Assembly (NCBI GenBank): GCA_012934845.2
Contig: WNNJ02000809.1
Location: 1-64,000, forward strand
DNA: 64,000 nt
Origin: Pomphorhynchus laevis
Taxonomy: Eukaryota; Acanthocephala; Palaeacanthocephala; Echinorhynchida; Pomphorhynchidae
Reading direction: 5' to 3'
A program made the translations under genes and the position numbers. A model generated the notes under the pieces. The model had not been told where the DNA came from. It worked only from the letters and a program-made list of their open reading frames with translations, and searched no databases. Positions 20,255 through 30,529 of this stretch are shown here, one piece after another (the first letter of the stretch is position 1; each line of letters opens with the position of its first letter).

Positions 20255-23035
20255 CAAACTTATTCACGCTTCCATTTTTCACCGCAAGCAACGAGTTCAT
20301 CGACTTACTTTGTGCGAAATAAGAGACTGTTGCAAAGAAATTGGATGATGAGGTATTTGCATTGAAGGAAGCGGCAATAATGTGTCAATGCATTTTGCAA
20401 AGAATTCCTGCAAGAAATGTATCAGTTATTCGAAAAACTTTAGAGCGCAGATTAAACGTGGAAAAATGGCGAACTTGATGACCTCATCTGTGAAGCGCGT
20501 GCATTGCAAAGCAAGATAATTGCTAATTCACAGAGCAGACCGCCACAAAAACAGTGGCAAAAACGTTTCATCAGCCTTGTTAAATCAGGCAAAACGAAAT
20601 CAGCAATAAATTGTCTGGATCAGCAATGCCTTAATCAAAGTCCAGTCTACTCACTTCTTGATGAGTTAAATGGACGCACCATCGGGATATATTAAACGAT
20701 CTGCATCCAGGCTCCGTAATTTGTGAACGGGATGCGCTACTGCAGGCACCACTTGAGGATTGTGTGTATCACCATCCGGTTGAGTTCTCAGGTATAGATG
20801 CAAGAGAGATAGTCGTGGCTTTTCTGAGGCCTAAAGGCGGTGCAGGCCCTTCGGGAATTACCGCGCATGATTTCCAGCGTATGCTCAGCTCTTTTAAGTC
20901 TCACTCTGTCGCTTTGGCTGAGAGTATTGCAATGTTAGCTTGACGGATCGCAACAGAGCAGATAGATTTCTCCGTGATTGAGGCATTAATTGCAAGTCGT
21001 CTCGTTCCGTTAAACAAGAACCCTGGAATCGGGCCTATAGGGGTTGGAGAGATAGTTGTTGAGTGCCCGCCAAACAGTGGCGGGCACTCAACAACTATGC
21101 GCCGCCCAAAGATCTGATTTAGAATACGCAGAACATTCTGCAACCAGCGCATTTCGATCAGACGATAACTTCGGAATTTTGACGGTCGACGCCGTAAATG
21201 CTTTTAACAGAGCGAGTCGCCAAGTTGCATTAGCCAACATATCATTTGTTTGCCCAGCATTAGCCCAAGTCCTGCGAAATACTTATGCTGACACCACCTT
21301 GATGGCAACTGAAGAGGGTATCATTGGTGCTAATGAAGGCTTCACCCAGGGCGACCCGTTGGCCATGGCAGCTTTCGCCGCGTTATCCATCCCGTTAATA
21401 CGGCGTATACAGGGAAACATCACACAAACGAAGCAAAGATGGCATGCTGACGACGGAAATTTCGTTGGACCTGTCGAATAATTGAAGAGAGTATGGGACA
21501 TACTTGTGGAAATCGGACCTCAATATGGCTATATAGTTAACCCAGAAAAATCTAAGCTGCTTACACATTCTAACAATATTGGCAAGTCAAAAATGCTATT
21601 TGATCATGGGAAGATCGCAATCACTTGTGAAGGTATCAGGATGCTTGGCACACCTGTAGTACGTTGGCTTACGTTGAACAGGAGGTCAGACAAAAGGTAC
21701 TTGGATGGTCTAACCAAGTAGATAAACTCAGCATGGCAGCGGATAGTGACGCTCACTCCACATATTTTGCATTCACCAGAGCATTACAATGTCGTTGGAC
21801 ACACCTAATGAGAAAAACGAGATGTGATAGCGATTGGTTTACCACGCTGGTCGAATCGATCAATGGTTTCGCTGGTAAAGTTTGCGACCACAGCTTGACG
21901 GAAGAGGATATGTCCATATTTGCTCTCCGTCCCCATATGGACGGACTTGGAATCAGAATCCTGTTGTTGTCTCACAACATGAGTATGAATCTTCAAAGCA
22001 ATTGTGTAGCCCATTCGATACCACAGAATCACTTTATATTCGCGAACAATTGCAATCGGACGCTGCGGGCCAAATAAAGTCGGCCAACTTCAACGGCGCA
22101 AACTAGCTCGCTTGGCACTTGAGATGAACAAACCGAACATAAGTCATCTCCTGGAATATGCTTCACTAAAAGGGGCATCAAATTGGCTAACATCCCGTCC
22201 ACTTGATGATTACAGACTTCATCTGACTACAACGGAGTTTCGTGACGCTATGTCTGTAAGGTACGCTTGGACCCCATCTAAGATAGCCAAAAATGTATAT
22301 GCGGGGAGGAGTTGAATAATGTTCATGCATTGTCATGTAAAAGGGGCGGTTTATTGACGATACGCCATAATGAGATCCGCGACCTTGTATCAAAAGTACT
22401 CACAGACGTGTGTTCTGGGGTCGCCACTGAGCCAAATCTATCTGGTGTTCCTGATACAATAAGTTTCGACAATGATGCGACAACTCGAAGACCAGACGCA
22501 TGTCCTGATATTGTGTGCAGTGGATTATTCGGTGGTAGGATGAAGCGTACGTTTTTTTAATGTATGCATTTTCAACGAAGGAGCTTCATCCTATATATCG
22601 CGATTGTCGGCTACTTGCTTCGATTATCATGAGCAACGAAAGCGAAGCAAGCACGAGGAAAGGATACGTGAGGTTGATCCCAGTACCGTCTGCGCATTAG
22701 TGTTTGCGTCAACGGGTAGTGCAGGCAGAGCAGCAAACGCAACTCTACGTGTGTTAGCGACGAAGATCAGCGAAAAACACAAGTCTGAATTTTCCAGCGT
22801 AATAACGTTGCTCCGTGCGAAGATTGCAATTGCGCTGGCAAGGTCGATATCACAATGTTTCTGAGCACCGCGTTCCAAACTCAATGCACCGATACATCCG
22901 GTCATAGGCATTGAGTTGCAAATTGCACAATGATAATTATTTTCTTTTAAACATATTGTGATCCCATTTGCGGGAACTTAAATGTAAATTTATTGAAATA
23001 ATACATTTTTACTTGAAAAAATTATTATTAATTAC
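20255..23035 (+). mobile_element. RLE-LINE copy A, long but decayed
   Basis: Reading frames, broken several times, follow the order of a restriction-like-endonuclease LINE (R2/NeSL/HERO-like group). N-terminal region: LQRIPARNVSVIRKTLERRL, LHPGSVICERDALLQAPLED, FLRPKGGAGPSGITAHDF. RT: VDAVNAFNRASRQVALANI, GFTQGDPLAMAAFAALSIPL; the YADD box reads HADDG. Zinc/RLE region: NVHALSCKRGGLLTIRHNEI, DACPDIVCSGLFGGRMKRTF, then REVDPSTVCALVFASTGSAG. The 3' hairpin block is at 22962. The segment between GIGE and QLCAAQR is missing and a perfect hairpin stands there (21052-21098). Confidence 0.8.
21052..21098. repeat. Perfect 21-bp inverted repeat with 5-base loop
   Basis: The arm at 21052-21072 (ATAGTTGTTGAGTGCCCGCC plus A) is followed by the loop AACAG and the exact reverse complement at 21078-21098. 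It sits inside RLE-LINE copy A where conserved coding sequence is missing. Confidence 0.92.
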
Positions 23036-23059
23036 ATCTAAATTATTATTAATTATTAA

Positions 23060-23450
23060 TAATAATTTAAATTTCAAAATACCAGGAACGAATAAAAGAA
23101 ATTGATAACGGGTTATTCATTCCGTTGGCGTTTTCAACAAGCGGGGGAATAGGACCGGCAGCAGACTCTTTAATGAAAAGTATAGCGCGAAGGATATCAG
23201 CTAGAAAGTCTATTCCGTACCATGAAGTAATCAGCGACATGCGAGGCAAACTATCTTTATGCTTAGCAAGGCTTGCCTCAACTTCTTATCGGGCAAGTAG
23301 GAGAGCACATATCGTGCTTGGACAGCTATGCGTCGAAGAAAGCTAACTGCAAAACATGTAGAGGCCCATTTGCGGGAACGCTTTTCAGTTGTAAACGTTT
23401 TATGAGTTAATAATAAATTTATTATTTAAAATTATTAATTATTATTAATT
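23060..23450 (+). mobile_element. RLE-LINE copy B, 5'-truncated C-terminus
   Basis: This is the end of the RLE protein only: RIKEIDNGLFIPLAFSTSGG, then HEVISDMRGKLSLCLARLAS, and a stop at about 23344. The 3' hairpin block GGCCCATTTGCGGGAACG at 23361 and an AT-rich AATTATT tail follow. It is preceded by the same kind of tail, so it follows copy A head to tail. Confidence 0.8.
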
Positions 23451-23504
23451 AATAATAATTAATAATAATTAATTTATAAAAAATATTATTAATAAAAATT
23501 ATTA

Positions 23505-25490
23505 TAGTCGACTATACTCAAGAATGCAATAATGAATACGATAAATCACGCATGATGTATAGGGCTAGTGTAGATAGAGACCACTCAGAAGTTCCCCTAG
23601 AAACGACTCAGCATAATGTAGTCAAGCAGATAAGAGAAATGAACATAATAAAGTTTAACAGAATGGTGACGGAGATTACTAGTAACTCTAAAAATGATTT
23701 AAAGACAATTTTATGGAATGCCAGCATGAAAGGTGCCTACTCGTGGTTAACAGCAGGGTTTGTTGAGGGTTTGTTCATATCCTCCTCAGAATTCCACGAC
23801 GCGATTTCAATAAGATACGACTGGAAACCGAATCGCTATTTGGATGAGTGTGCGTGTGGAGTGTCTCTAACAACAATACACGAACTTTCATGCAAAACAG
23901 GCTGTTTCAACTTCATTCGTCACAACAGTGTCGCTAATAAGATTGCTAGATCACTCAAGGAAACCTGTCGACTCGTATGTACAGAATCAGTATTGCTCCC
24001 GGTTCCAGACACAGTCATTTTTGAATCTCAAGCCACATCACGGGACAGAGAGGCAAGATTAGATATAAGATGTACTAGCCTCTTCGGGAATCTGACGGAT
24101 TAAATCAGCTAACTGAGTCTACGTATTTAATATAATTATAAAATAAACAAAACATATTAATGCTAAATCAAAATTTAATAATTAAATAATAAAATTAATA
24201 ATTGCTTTTAGATTTTCTATAATTTAAATTTTCTATAATTTAAATCAAGTTAAAAAAAATGAAATTTAAAATAAACGTCATTTTTATGAATTGACTAATA
24301 AATAACAGACGTTGTATCAGAATAATAATTAGAGGTCATCAGGAGGAACTGCTATGCTATCAGGTTTCGGCCCCTAACTCCTCTACCCAACATAGCAGCG
24401 GGGCCAAATACATGCTAATGATGTATTTCCTCTGAAATAACTATCTAGTATCTTATTCTAATACAAAGTATATTATTTATTATCCATCCATAAAAATTTG
24501 CCACTTAAGAGTTTAAATTTATTCTTTATATTATTGTGTTGATTTATATATTTTACTATTTTCTGCTTGATCTTATTTTTACAGTAACCTAGTTAAAAAT
24601 ATGTATCTATTAAATAATTTAAATGATTTTGAAGAAAGCCAATATCATTACATATTGTTGCAATTCTTAAAATTTCATTATTTAATGTATTATATTTTAT
24701 ATTATATGGTATGCATGAATGCTCATGCAAAAATATGTTTCTTGTAAATTTAAATATGTCATCTTTACGATATAAATTAATAGTAGTTTTAGTTAATGTT
24801 AATTTAATGTTCATATCTAGATATACACCTTCTTTATCATTAATATTGGTATTGTTAAGAATAAGGCTTTCTGGATAAATGTGCTCACTAATTGAATAAA
24901 AATTATTAGAATTAAATACACATATATCATCAATGTATCGAAACATATATTTCATATATTTATATTGTTTAGATTTAATTTTTACACATTCCTTTCTGGA
25001 CGTATGCGTTTTCAACAACCTAGCGCCGTCTTATTCCTTGGATACAATGAAGGACCCCTTCAAGTACCAAGAAAATCGGAAGCAGGCAAAATATACAAAG
25101 CGGATTGCGAAAATAGAAAATGATTCGTTTCACCCGTTGATTTTCTCAACTGTTGGTGGTATTGGAAAGATAGCGGACTCGATACTTAAGCGCATATCTT
25201 CACTTAAAGCGAGCAACAACAACCTTTCATATCCCGATTTGATCCGTCAAGAAAGAGCCAGGATTTCACTCCTTATTATAAAATCCACATCGATGGCTAT
25301 GCGAAACAGGTATCAGGAACCAGGAACTCTAATTCACGATAAGGACGCACCAATCTAAGTCGATTTGTACGATCAACTCCCTTTGAACTAAAAAATCAGA
25401 ATTTGAATTGACACTTTGGACCCATTAGAGGGTAACCTTTAAGCTGTCTTATTTTTGAATAATTTATTATAATTTAAAAAAATTGTCTTG
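23505..25490 (+). mobile_element. RLE-LINE copy C, split by a PLE-2 insertion
   Basis: The left part (to about 24098) encodes KGAYSWLTAGFVEG, the zinc block (CACG then HELSCKTGC with FIRHNSV) and DREARLDIRCTSLFGNLTD. The right part (from about 25003) continues exactly where this stops, with DVCVFNNLAPSYSLDTMK, YTKRIAKIENDSFHPLIFST and a stop near 25357, then the 3' block GGACCCATTAGAGGGTAACC. The two halves join at the FFDVRVFN position of the family, so the PLE-2 between them inserted later. It is 5'-truncated. Confidence 0.82.
24099..25002 (-). mobile_element. PLE-2 copy nested in RLE-LINE C
   Basis: On the - strand the copy starts inside the RT (MKYMFRYIDDICVFNSNNFY, motif C; then YLDMNIKLTLTKTTINLYRK) and runs through CIPYNIKYNTLNNEILRIAT to the stop. 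The conserved 3' block (24330-24415), the AT-rich tail and the terminal box CTCAGTTAGCTGATTTAA follow. The 5' end is truncated and the 3' end is intact, which gives the best view of the family's 3' terminus. Confidence 0.82.
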
Positions 25491-25585
25491 ATTGTTAAAT
25501 ACTTAAAATCTAAAATAAATACACCTGTTTAACACCCAAACGAATACGCATCTTCGACAGATAGTTTAAACACACACTACTTACA

Positions 25586-25639
25586 AACACCGGTACAGCA
25601 AAGAACACCGGTACAGCAAAGAACACCGGTACAGCAAAG
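25586..25639 (+). repeat. 18-base tandem repeat, three units
   Basis: Three exact units of AACACCGGTACAGCAAAG stand in the leader of RLE-LINE copy D. Short tandem repeats in LINE leaders can be promoter elements, but no function is shown here. Confidence 0.9.
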
Positions 25640-25739
25640 CTATAAGAATCGATTAAGTGATTACAATATATAATATAAATACAATCGAATATATAAAAAC
25701 ATACAAATCCTAACAACGAAATTATACAACAGCCGATCA

Positions 25740-25913
25740 ATGGTTCGCGGTAAGCCTACAGGTAGCCCTCTATGCTGCACTTGTAATGGTCAGGCAGCAC
25801 GATGTAAAGGATGTAGATGTACTCGAGCAGGATTGAAGTGTTACAACTGTCAGGGACAGCATTGTTCAAACCGCACTCAGTTTCTTTCTGCGGCAGATAC
25901 TAAAAGTCAGTGA
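25740..25913 (+). CDS. Cys-rich N-terminal module of RLE-LINE copy D
   Basis: A 57-residue ORF (ATG 25740, TGA 25911) has nearly all its content in one Cys module: LCCTCNG, ARCKGCRCTRAG, LKCYNC and HCSNR (residues about 12-44). The pattern C-C-x-C-N-G, C-K-x-C-x-C-x-R-A-G, C-x-N-C, C-S-N-R is the same as in ORF1 of the APE-LINE at 15672-16961. After the TGA the same frame stays open into LINE coding sequence, so this was probably the N-terminus of a longer protein. Likely a zinc-binding nucleic-acid module; that is inference. Confidence 0.7.
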   Translation: MVRGKPTGSPLCCTCNGQAARCKGCRCTRAGLKCYNCQGQHCSNRTQFLSAADTKSQ

Positions 25914-27152
25914 GACCAAAATTCACTAAAAAATCTGAAACCTGATAGCCCGAAAACAATCTACGAACTTCACAACATTGTCATTCACTGGAAACCTAAC
26001 TTGATTGACCTACCTCGTTGTAATGCCAGTAATGAGATTGTTGGAATTATGAGTTCTTTTTACCTGAAGGCTGCTGAAGACGTCAACAGTACAATACATA
26101 TGCTACAAACCGCTACAGTCTTCTCGCAATGTTTATTGCAGCGTATACCCTCAAGAAAGACCGCTTTAATCCCAAAACTTTGGAACGCAGACTAACAAGC
26201 TGGAAAATAAAAGATTATGACTCATTGTTCGAAGAAGCCCAATATCTTCAAACTAGTATATCAGTGCGTCGTCCCTCGAAGTCATTGAATTGAATCACAC
26301 AATATCAAAGTCTCGTCACCAAGGGCCATATCAAAGCTAGAGTACAAAATATGTACTCTAGCCCGGCTGTACTTACAATCGGTGAAAAATTTATCTTGTC
26401 ATCAGAAGGTTTCACACAAGGTGACCCTTTTGCCATGGCAGGTTTCGCTATGACTTCACTTCCGTTGATCAACACAATAGAGCGGCAGGTCCCTTCTGTT
26501 GTACAAATATGGTACGCCGACGATGCCAACTTTGTTGACCGCTTGATATGTTAAAGAAAGTGTGGAATATTCTGCATGCAGACGGCCCGAAGTATGGCTA
26601 CTTTATAAACTCAAAAATATCAAACATATTATCGCATCTACTTATAAATAATTATCAACTGCCCGACACAAACATCAATACAACAACGACTGGAATAAAC
26701 GTCCTTGGTTCACCGATTGGTTTTGATGATTATGAAGAGCAATCAATCTACGATTTGCTTGCCGGCTGGAAAGCACTAAGCGAGGGATTGTGCGTAGTAG
26801 CTAAAAATGATTTGCACGTTGCATATTCAGGAATGGTCAATTCAATTCAGTCGAAGTGATTTCACATAATGCGTTCATGCAACATCACTGAAAAAGTATG
26901 GAATGAATTAGAAGATATCATAAAATCCAACTTGCTCCCTAAATTTGCTACATTTAAGCTAACCAATGAAGTATCGAATATACTCTGCTCTCCTTTTAAG
27001 CTAGGAGGAATAGGGATCGCCAACCCATTATTTACCGCTCATATTGAGAAAACATCATCAATAATGCTTATATTGACTTATGATGGAGACTCTTTAGGTG
27101 ATAGTCTACGCGAAAAGCAAAACACAGTACTTCATGAAATTACGCGATTCCG

Positions 27153-27875
27153 ACAATGTGCACGGCTAGATATAGTATGCTCAGGTGTTTACGGTTCTCG
27201 ATTCGAGCGAACGTTCTACGACGTTGGTGTATTTTCAACAAAAGCTCAATCAAACATTACTCGTGCACCTGAATCGGCCTTCGAGTACAACGAAAACCGG
27301 AAAAAATCGAAATAAAATCGAAGTAAAAATCGAAGTGAAAGAGTGCGAATAATTAAAAACAGTTCATTTGTTCCATTAGTCTTTTCAACAGCAGTAGGAT
27401 TTGGCAAAGAAGCTAGCATGTTAGTGATCTAACATGTTACTATCATGCAATTATGGATCACTATCGATCATCCGACATAATGCAGTCCGGGATACAATAG
27501 CAAGTGCTCTGAGCTTAGTTGGCCACAATGTCGGAATTGAACCGGAGTTAATGAATGTTCCCGATAATATTACCTTTGAAAACTCAGCGACAACGAACAA
27601 ACAATGTGCATGGCTAGATATATTATGCTCTGGTGTTTACGGTTCTCGATTCGAGCGAACGTTCTACGACGTTAATGTATTTTCAACACAAGCTCAATCA
27701 AACATTACTCGTGCACCTGAATCAGCCTTCGAGTACAACGAAAACCGGAAAAAATCGAAGTAAAATCGAAGTAAAAATCGAAGCGAAAGAGTGCGAAGAA
27801 TTGAAAACAGTTCATTTCTTCCATTAGTCTTTTCAACACCAGGAGGATTTGGCAAAGAAGCTAGCATGTTAGTGA
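27153..27875 (+). repeat. 275-base direct duplication, 448-base period
   Basis: Segments 27153-27427 and 27601-27875 have the same length and differ at only a few bases. Both encode the RLE core and downstream residues. At the junction (27417-27436) CATGTTAG and CTAACATG form a small hairpin. Confidence 0.85.
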
Positions 27876-28130
27876 AAACAATTGCATCGACGCTAGCACA
27901 AAAAGGACCCTTAAGTTAAAGTGATTTAGCAGTGAAACTTAAGAGAAAGATCACCTTCGAAATCGCTCGGTCAATATCTGTTATTTTGCGAAGTCCACGC
28001 TCATCCCTTGTTACGCCACTGCGTTTAGGCGAGCAAGCAGTATTACAACCAGAACAGTAACAAATAGGAATCCTCCAGTACTCATTTTCAGAAAAACAAA
28101 ATCTTTTGTTTATTATAATAATAATCTCTC

Positions 28131-28209
28131 TCAAAAAATATTAATTAATAATAATTAATTAATAATAATTAATTTATAAAAATATATATATATTATTAAT
28201 TAATTATTA
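28131..28209. repeat. AATTATT-type AT-rich spacer between RLE-LINEs
   Basis: An imperfect run of ATTAATTAATAATAATTAA words ends copy D and precedes copy E. The same kind of run separates copies A/B (about 23030-23065) and B/C (about 23410-23505). Confidence 0.7.
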
Positions 28210-29800
28210 TTAAATCTTGATCTCAGATTCAAGTTTGAAAGTGACTCGAGTAACTGTATCTTAATGCTGGATGCCTCAAACGCATTCAACTCTGTTAACA
28301 GGAAGTTGGCGCTTCGAAATATGCAGTTCGTATGTCCGGCCCTTGATGGTGTCTTAGCCAATTTATACGGAGGAACGGGAACAATGACGGTGGATAATGA
28401 AAGCTGGTACCCAAAGGTTTCACACAGAGCGTTCAATTTTCAATGGTGGCATATGCAGCGGCGTCACTCCCTCTGATCGGTCGTCTACAAAGTCACGTGC
28501 CTTCAGCCACGCATAAATGGTATGCAGACGATGCGAATGTCGTGGAATCAGTCGGAGCATGCATCTCGGCTCTAAATTTCATGATAGCTGAAAGTCCGGC
28601 TTACGGCTTCCACTGTAACCCCGCAAAATGCTGCCTTCTCGTTCACCCCTCTAACGTCAAGCACGCGGATGAGGTTTTTGCTGATTCCGCAATTCCGATA
28701 AGATCAGATGGAGCTGAAGTCCTTGGATCTCCGATAGGCTCAAAAGAGTTACAGACGAGTGGATCATCAAAAGGGTCTGAAATTGGTTATCGCTTGTAAA
28801 CCGCTTGGCCGAGGTAGCCGCAATTGACCCACAGTGTGCTCACGCTTGTTTAACTCACTATATTCAGCACAGGTGGGCGTTCGTCCTAAGGACATGTCAA
28901 TTTGATCGTGTCCGTCTAAATCCTGTGAAGAATGCAATAAGGAACACTCTGCTTCCTAAAATATGTGGAATACCACTAATATCGGATTCCCTCAGACAGG
29001 TTTTCAGTCTCCCAGTAGGAATGGGTGGATTGGGAGTCTCGATATATCGGTGATGCACGAATTAGAATACGGTTGATCTTTATTGTTATTTCATACATTG
29101 AAATCTGTTGACTCGAGGGAAGAAGCAATGCAAGAGACGATTAGAACGATTGTTCGTCAGAAGTCAAACTTTTGGGCGGCGATTCACGAAAGCATAAAGG
29201 CGTCTGGACCATCCATATTGCTCAACACCATCCCATACGCCAGGGAAAAAGGTGCCTCATTGTGGTTATCTGCAAGGCTAATCGAAAGTGAGGACTGTCG
29301 CCTTTCTGCCCGTAAATTTCGAGACGCGATAAATTCAAGATATGGCCTCACGTGTTCAGACGTCCCGTTATCGTGTATATGTGGACAACCCAACAATGTG
29401 GCACATGCGTTGTCGTGTAAAACAGGTGGTTTGCCAATCACTCGCCATAATTCACTACGCGACATAATAGCAAGATATTTGAGCAGGGTTTCTTCGTGCG
29501 TAGCGGTCGAACCCGTCCTAGCTCCAGTACACCCATCGCATGTATTTGATTCGCCTAATACAACAAGAGATCGAGACGCCCGCTCGGATATAGTATGTTC
29601 AGGTCTCTTGGGAAATGGAAATGAGCGGTCCTTCATGGACATAGTCGTATTCAACTCCAATGCTCATTCCTATTCCCAGAGAACCCCTGCCAATAAACAC
29701 GGTTATCACGAGATGAGAAAGAGGAATCGATACCTTAAAAGGATAGTTAATGTGGAGCGAGGGATTTTCTTAACACTAACTTTTCATTGTATTTATAAAT
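28210..29800 (+). mobile_element. RLE-LINE copy E, best-preserved RT and RLE
   Basis: It starts inside the RT at motif A (LMLDASNAFNSVNRKLALRN). Motif C is intact (HKWYADDANVVE, 28515-28550), then VLGSPIG. The long frame 29083-29802 encodes GASLWLSARLIES, the zinc region CICGQPNNVAHALSCKTGG followed by ITRHNSLRD, and the RLE core RDRDARSDIVCSGLLG with SFMDIVVFNSNAHSYSQ, then RNRYLKRIVNVE. The C-terminal end is lost at about 29795, where a CR1-like fragment starts. The order RT, Cys/His knuckle, PD-(D/E)xK-like nuclease is that of R2-type elements. Confidence 0.82.
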
Positions 29801-30475
29801 GATCTGATCCTACCCATAAATAGCCCCTGCTTGGCATATGCTGACGATGTGAGTCTGGTGCGATAGAATTTCCGACCCACAGGGCCAGCGTTAACAGCAC
29901 GATCTTCACACAATATATAACTAAAGTACTGTACCGGTATGACCATGAATGTATACAAATGTGTCCATATGAAGCTTGGCAACGGTAACGTGATCATGTT
30001 ACCGCCCGAACGTGAAGTACTGCATCACAACAACTTTCTCATCCACCAAAACTGAAATGACGAAAATTGAGTCTATCCTGCGTAGAGGAAGCAAACTTTG
30101 TATTGGCTCACATTATTCTTACGCTTAGCGTCTAGCTTGTTTGAAACTGCCTTCAACGGCCTAAAGGCTACTATTATTAGAACTCGCAGCGATGTGGCTC
30201 TTGGTTAATGGAACGGAAGGTTTCCCATCATCTTGTATGCAATTGCGCAATTCGAGTCGCAGAGATCACTCTCTCGTACTGTTTAAATTCACCCACGGTA
30301 AAGTCAGGAGTGTGAGTAGGCTTTCTCACCGCTCATTGAATATTTGGAATTTGCTACCTGAGAACCTTGCCAGTGCTGCTAGCTATCGCTACTTCAAAAA
30401 GCTACTGTTGAAGTGGATTGTCAATTCCGGTTTGAATGCGTGGATATATTTTGATATTTAATGTTTTGAAAGCAA
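29796..30475 (+). mobile_element. CR1/L2-like LINE 3' fragment
   Basis: At 29796-29860 FINDLILPINSPCLAYADDV resembles the FINDLP...YADD block of CR1-type RTs. At about 30245-30461 the C-terminal end reads LRNSSRRDHSLVLFKFTHGK, then SLNIWNLLPENLASAASYRY FKKLLLKW (given in two pieces), like the WN-LP ... FK--L end of CR1/L2 proteins. The middle is decayed and a large part is missing. Confidence 0.6.
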
Positions 30476-30529
30476 AATTTGTGAACAGTTTAAACAGTTA
30501 TTTCAGGCTAGTAACTTGTAACCCTTAAT

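Larger units (their letters stand above)
25510..28130 (+). mobile_element. RLE-LINE copy D, with leader, Cys-rich N-terminus and internal duplication
   Basis: The leader holds three 18-base repeats (25586-25639). The copy encodes a Cys-rich N-terminus (25740-25913), a middle region with YLKAAEDVNSTIHMLQTATV, then after a deletion RT motif B GFTQGDPFAMAGFAMTSLPL and motif C VQIWYADDANFVD (26500-26535), then LGGIGIANP. The RLE part, CARLDIVCSGVYGSRFERTF, occurs twice because 275 bases are duplicated (27153-27427 and 27601-27875). It ends in ITFEIARSISVILRSPRSS near 28000. Frame breaks and deletions make it inactive. Confidence 0.8.

Noticed and set aside
21052-21098. Bacterial-type terminator or attachment site
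   Set aside because: It is a perfect hairpin, but in eukaryotic DNA inside a decayed LINE; a template-switch mutation explains it better.
30192-30461. A host gene encoding an 89-aa protein
   Set aside because: The WNLLPENL and FKKLLL pattern is the C-terminal end of CR1/L2-type LINE proteins.
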